Origin: Deltaproteobacteria bacterium
GTDB taxonomy: Bacteria > Desulfobacterota > Desulfobacteria > Desulfobacterales > JAUVGT01
Reading direction: 5' to 3'
DNA length: 6,366 bases
Assembly (NCBI GenBank): GCA_030593645.1
Contig: JAUVGT010000287.1
Span: 1 to 6,366 of the forward strand
Each line of letters opens with the position of its first letter. Positions within the stretch are counted from its first letter, which is position 1. Below the pieces are notes generated by a model. That model was not told the origin of the DNA. It worked only from the letters and a program-made list of their open reading frames with translations, and made no database searches. Of this stretch, positions 6,091 through 6,366 are shown piece after piece. A program made the position numbers and the translations under genes.

Positions 6091-6096
6091 AAGGAG
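6091..6096 (+). promoter_or_regulatory. Ribosome binding site of the partial plus-strand gene
   Basis: AAGGAG lies 5 bases before the ATG at 6102. It is the strongest ribosome binding site in the window and the main reason for choosing this start. Confidence 0.8.
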
Positions 6097-6101
6097 ACAA
6101 T

Positions 6102-6366
6102 ATGTCTTTAAAAGAAAACCTTATCAAGAAGATTGAAATAAAAAAGATGGCCAGGAAAGTGATTTCGTCTCTGAAGCCCCGTGAAGACGGCTATCATAGA
6201 ATTGATAAAGACACCATGCAACGTCTTCTTTCGATGACTGCTTATACGCATCAGCGGGAACGGGATCTGGATTTGTATATTCAAAAATCAAGTGAGGGCA
6301 CACAGAAGATCCTGGTTCTTGATAACGGCCTTGCCATATTCGATACTGATATTCAGGATGTTGTTT
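6102..6366 (+). CDS. Hypothetical protein, N-terminal 88 residues only (runs off the window)
   Basis: An open frame from ATG 6102 to the window end with no stop, behind a strong AAGGAG. It begins MSLKENLIKKIEIKKMARK and continues with ISSLKPREDGYHRIDKDTMQ, LLSMTAYTHQRERDLDLYI and KILVLDNGLAIFDTDIQD. No signal peptide or membrane segment is seen. The first 60 residues are basic and helical, and the next part has beta-like hydrophobic alternation (KILVLDNGLAIF). I do not recognise a named family and assign no function. It is transcribed away from the cNMP operon and shares its 270-base regulatory region, so joint control is possible but unproven. The GC-mixed third codon positions look like those of the neighbouring genes. 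Confidence 0.8.
   Translation, partial: MSLKENLIKKIEIKKMARKVISSLKPREDGYHRIDKDTMQRLLSMTAYTHQRERDLDLYIQKSSEGTQKILVLDNGLAIFDTDIQDVV

Overview
The window looks like a stretch of chromosome from an AT-leaning, Gram-negative, free-living bacterium, most plausibly a Desulfobacterota/deltaproteobacterial sulfate reducer. That placement is inference. It rests on the mix of a soluble Hanks-type kinase, a long protein with a degenerate GGDEF-like end, and a stand-alone cyclic-nucleotide-binding protein, plus an ERIC-sized palindromic repeat of a kind I associate with Desulfobacterales. No rRNA, tRNA, CRISPR array, transposase or phage gene was seen.

Layout: five complete genes lie on the minus strand and one partial gene lies on the plus strand at the right edge. 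Read in transcription order (right to left), the first group is a three-gene operon with overlapping stop and start codons. It encodes a cyclic-nucleotide-binding (cNMP) domain protein (5831-5277), an AI-2E/PerM-family membrane protein (5277-4228) and a small exported protein with a two-fold internal repeat (4231-3734). After a 385-base gap comes a two-gene operon: a soluble Ser/Thr protein kinase (3348-2446) and, 11 bases later, a 758-residue protein with a long helical middle and a degenerate GGDEF-like C-terminus (2434-158). At the right end a 270-base divergent intergenic region separates the cNMP gene from an unrecognised plus-strand gene that starts at 6102 and runs off the window. That region carries candidate promoters and two inverted repeats.

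The most striking non-coding feature is a palindromic repeat present twice in the same orientation, at the left edge (1-139, cut by the window) and at 3488-3638. The 125-base cores differ at only 3 positions. The complete copy has about 22-base terminal inverted repeats and is bracketed by a perfect 6-base direct repeat (AAAATT), which makes it look like a MITE, i.e. a small non-autonomous mobile element. Its left end is itself duplicated in tandem. The two copies flank the kinase/GGDEF-like gene pair, and each lies downstream of a minus-strand gene.

How the genes may work together (inference): the right-hand operon couples a cytoplasmic nucleotide-sensing protein to a membrane permease-like protein and a periplasmic partner. 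The left-hand operon couples a kinase to a probable substrate or scaffold that is unlikely to make cyclic di-GMP. Both look like signalling modules, but no input signal or output can be read from the sequence.
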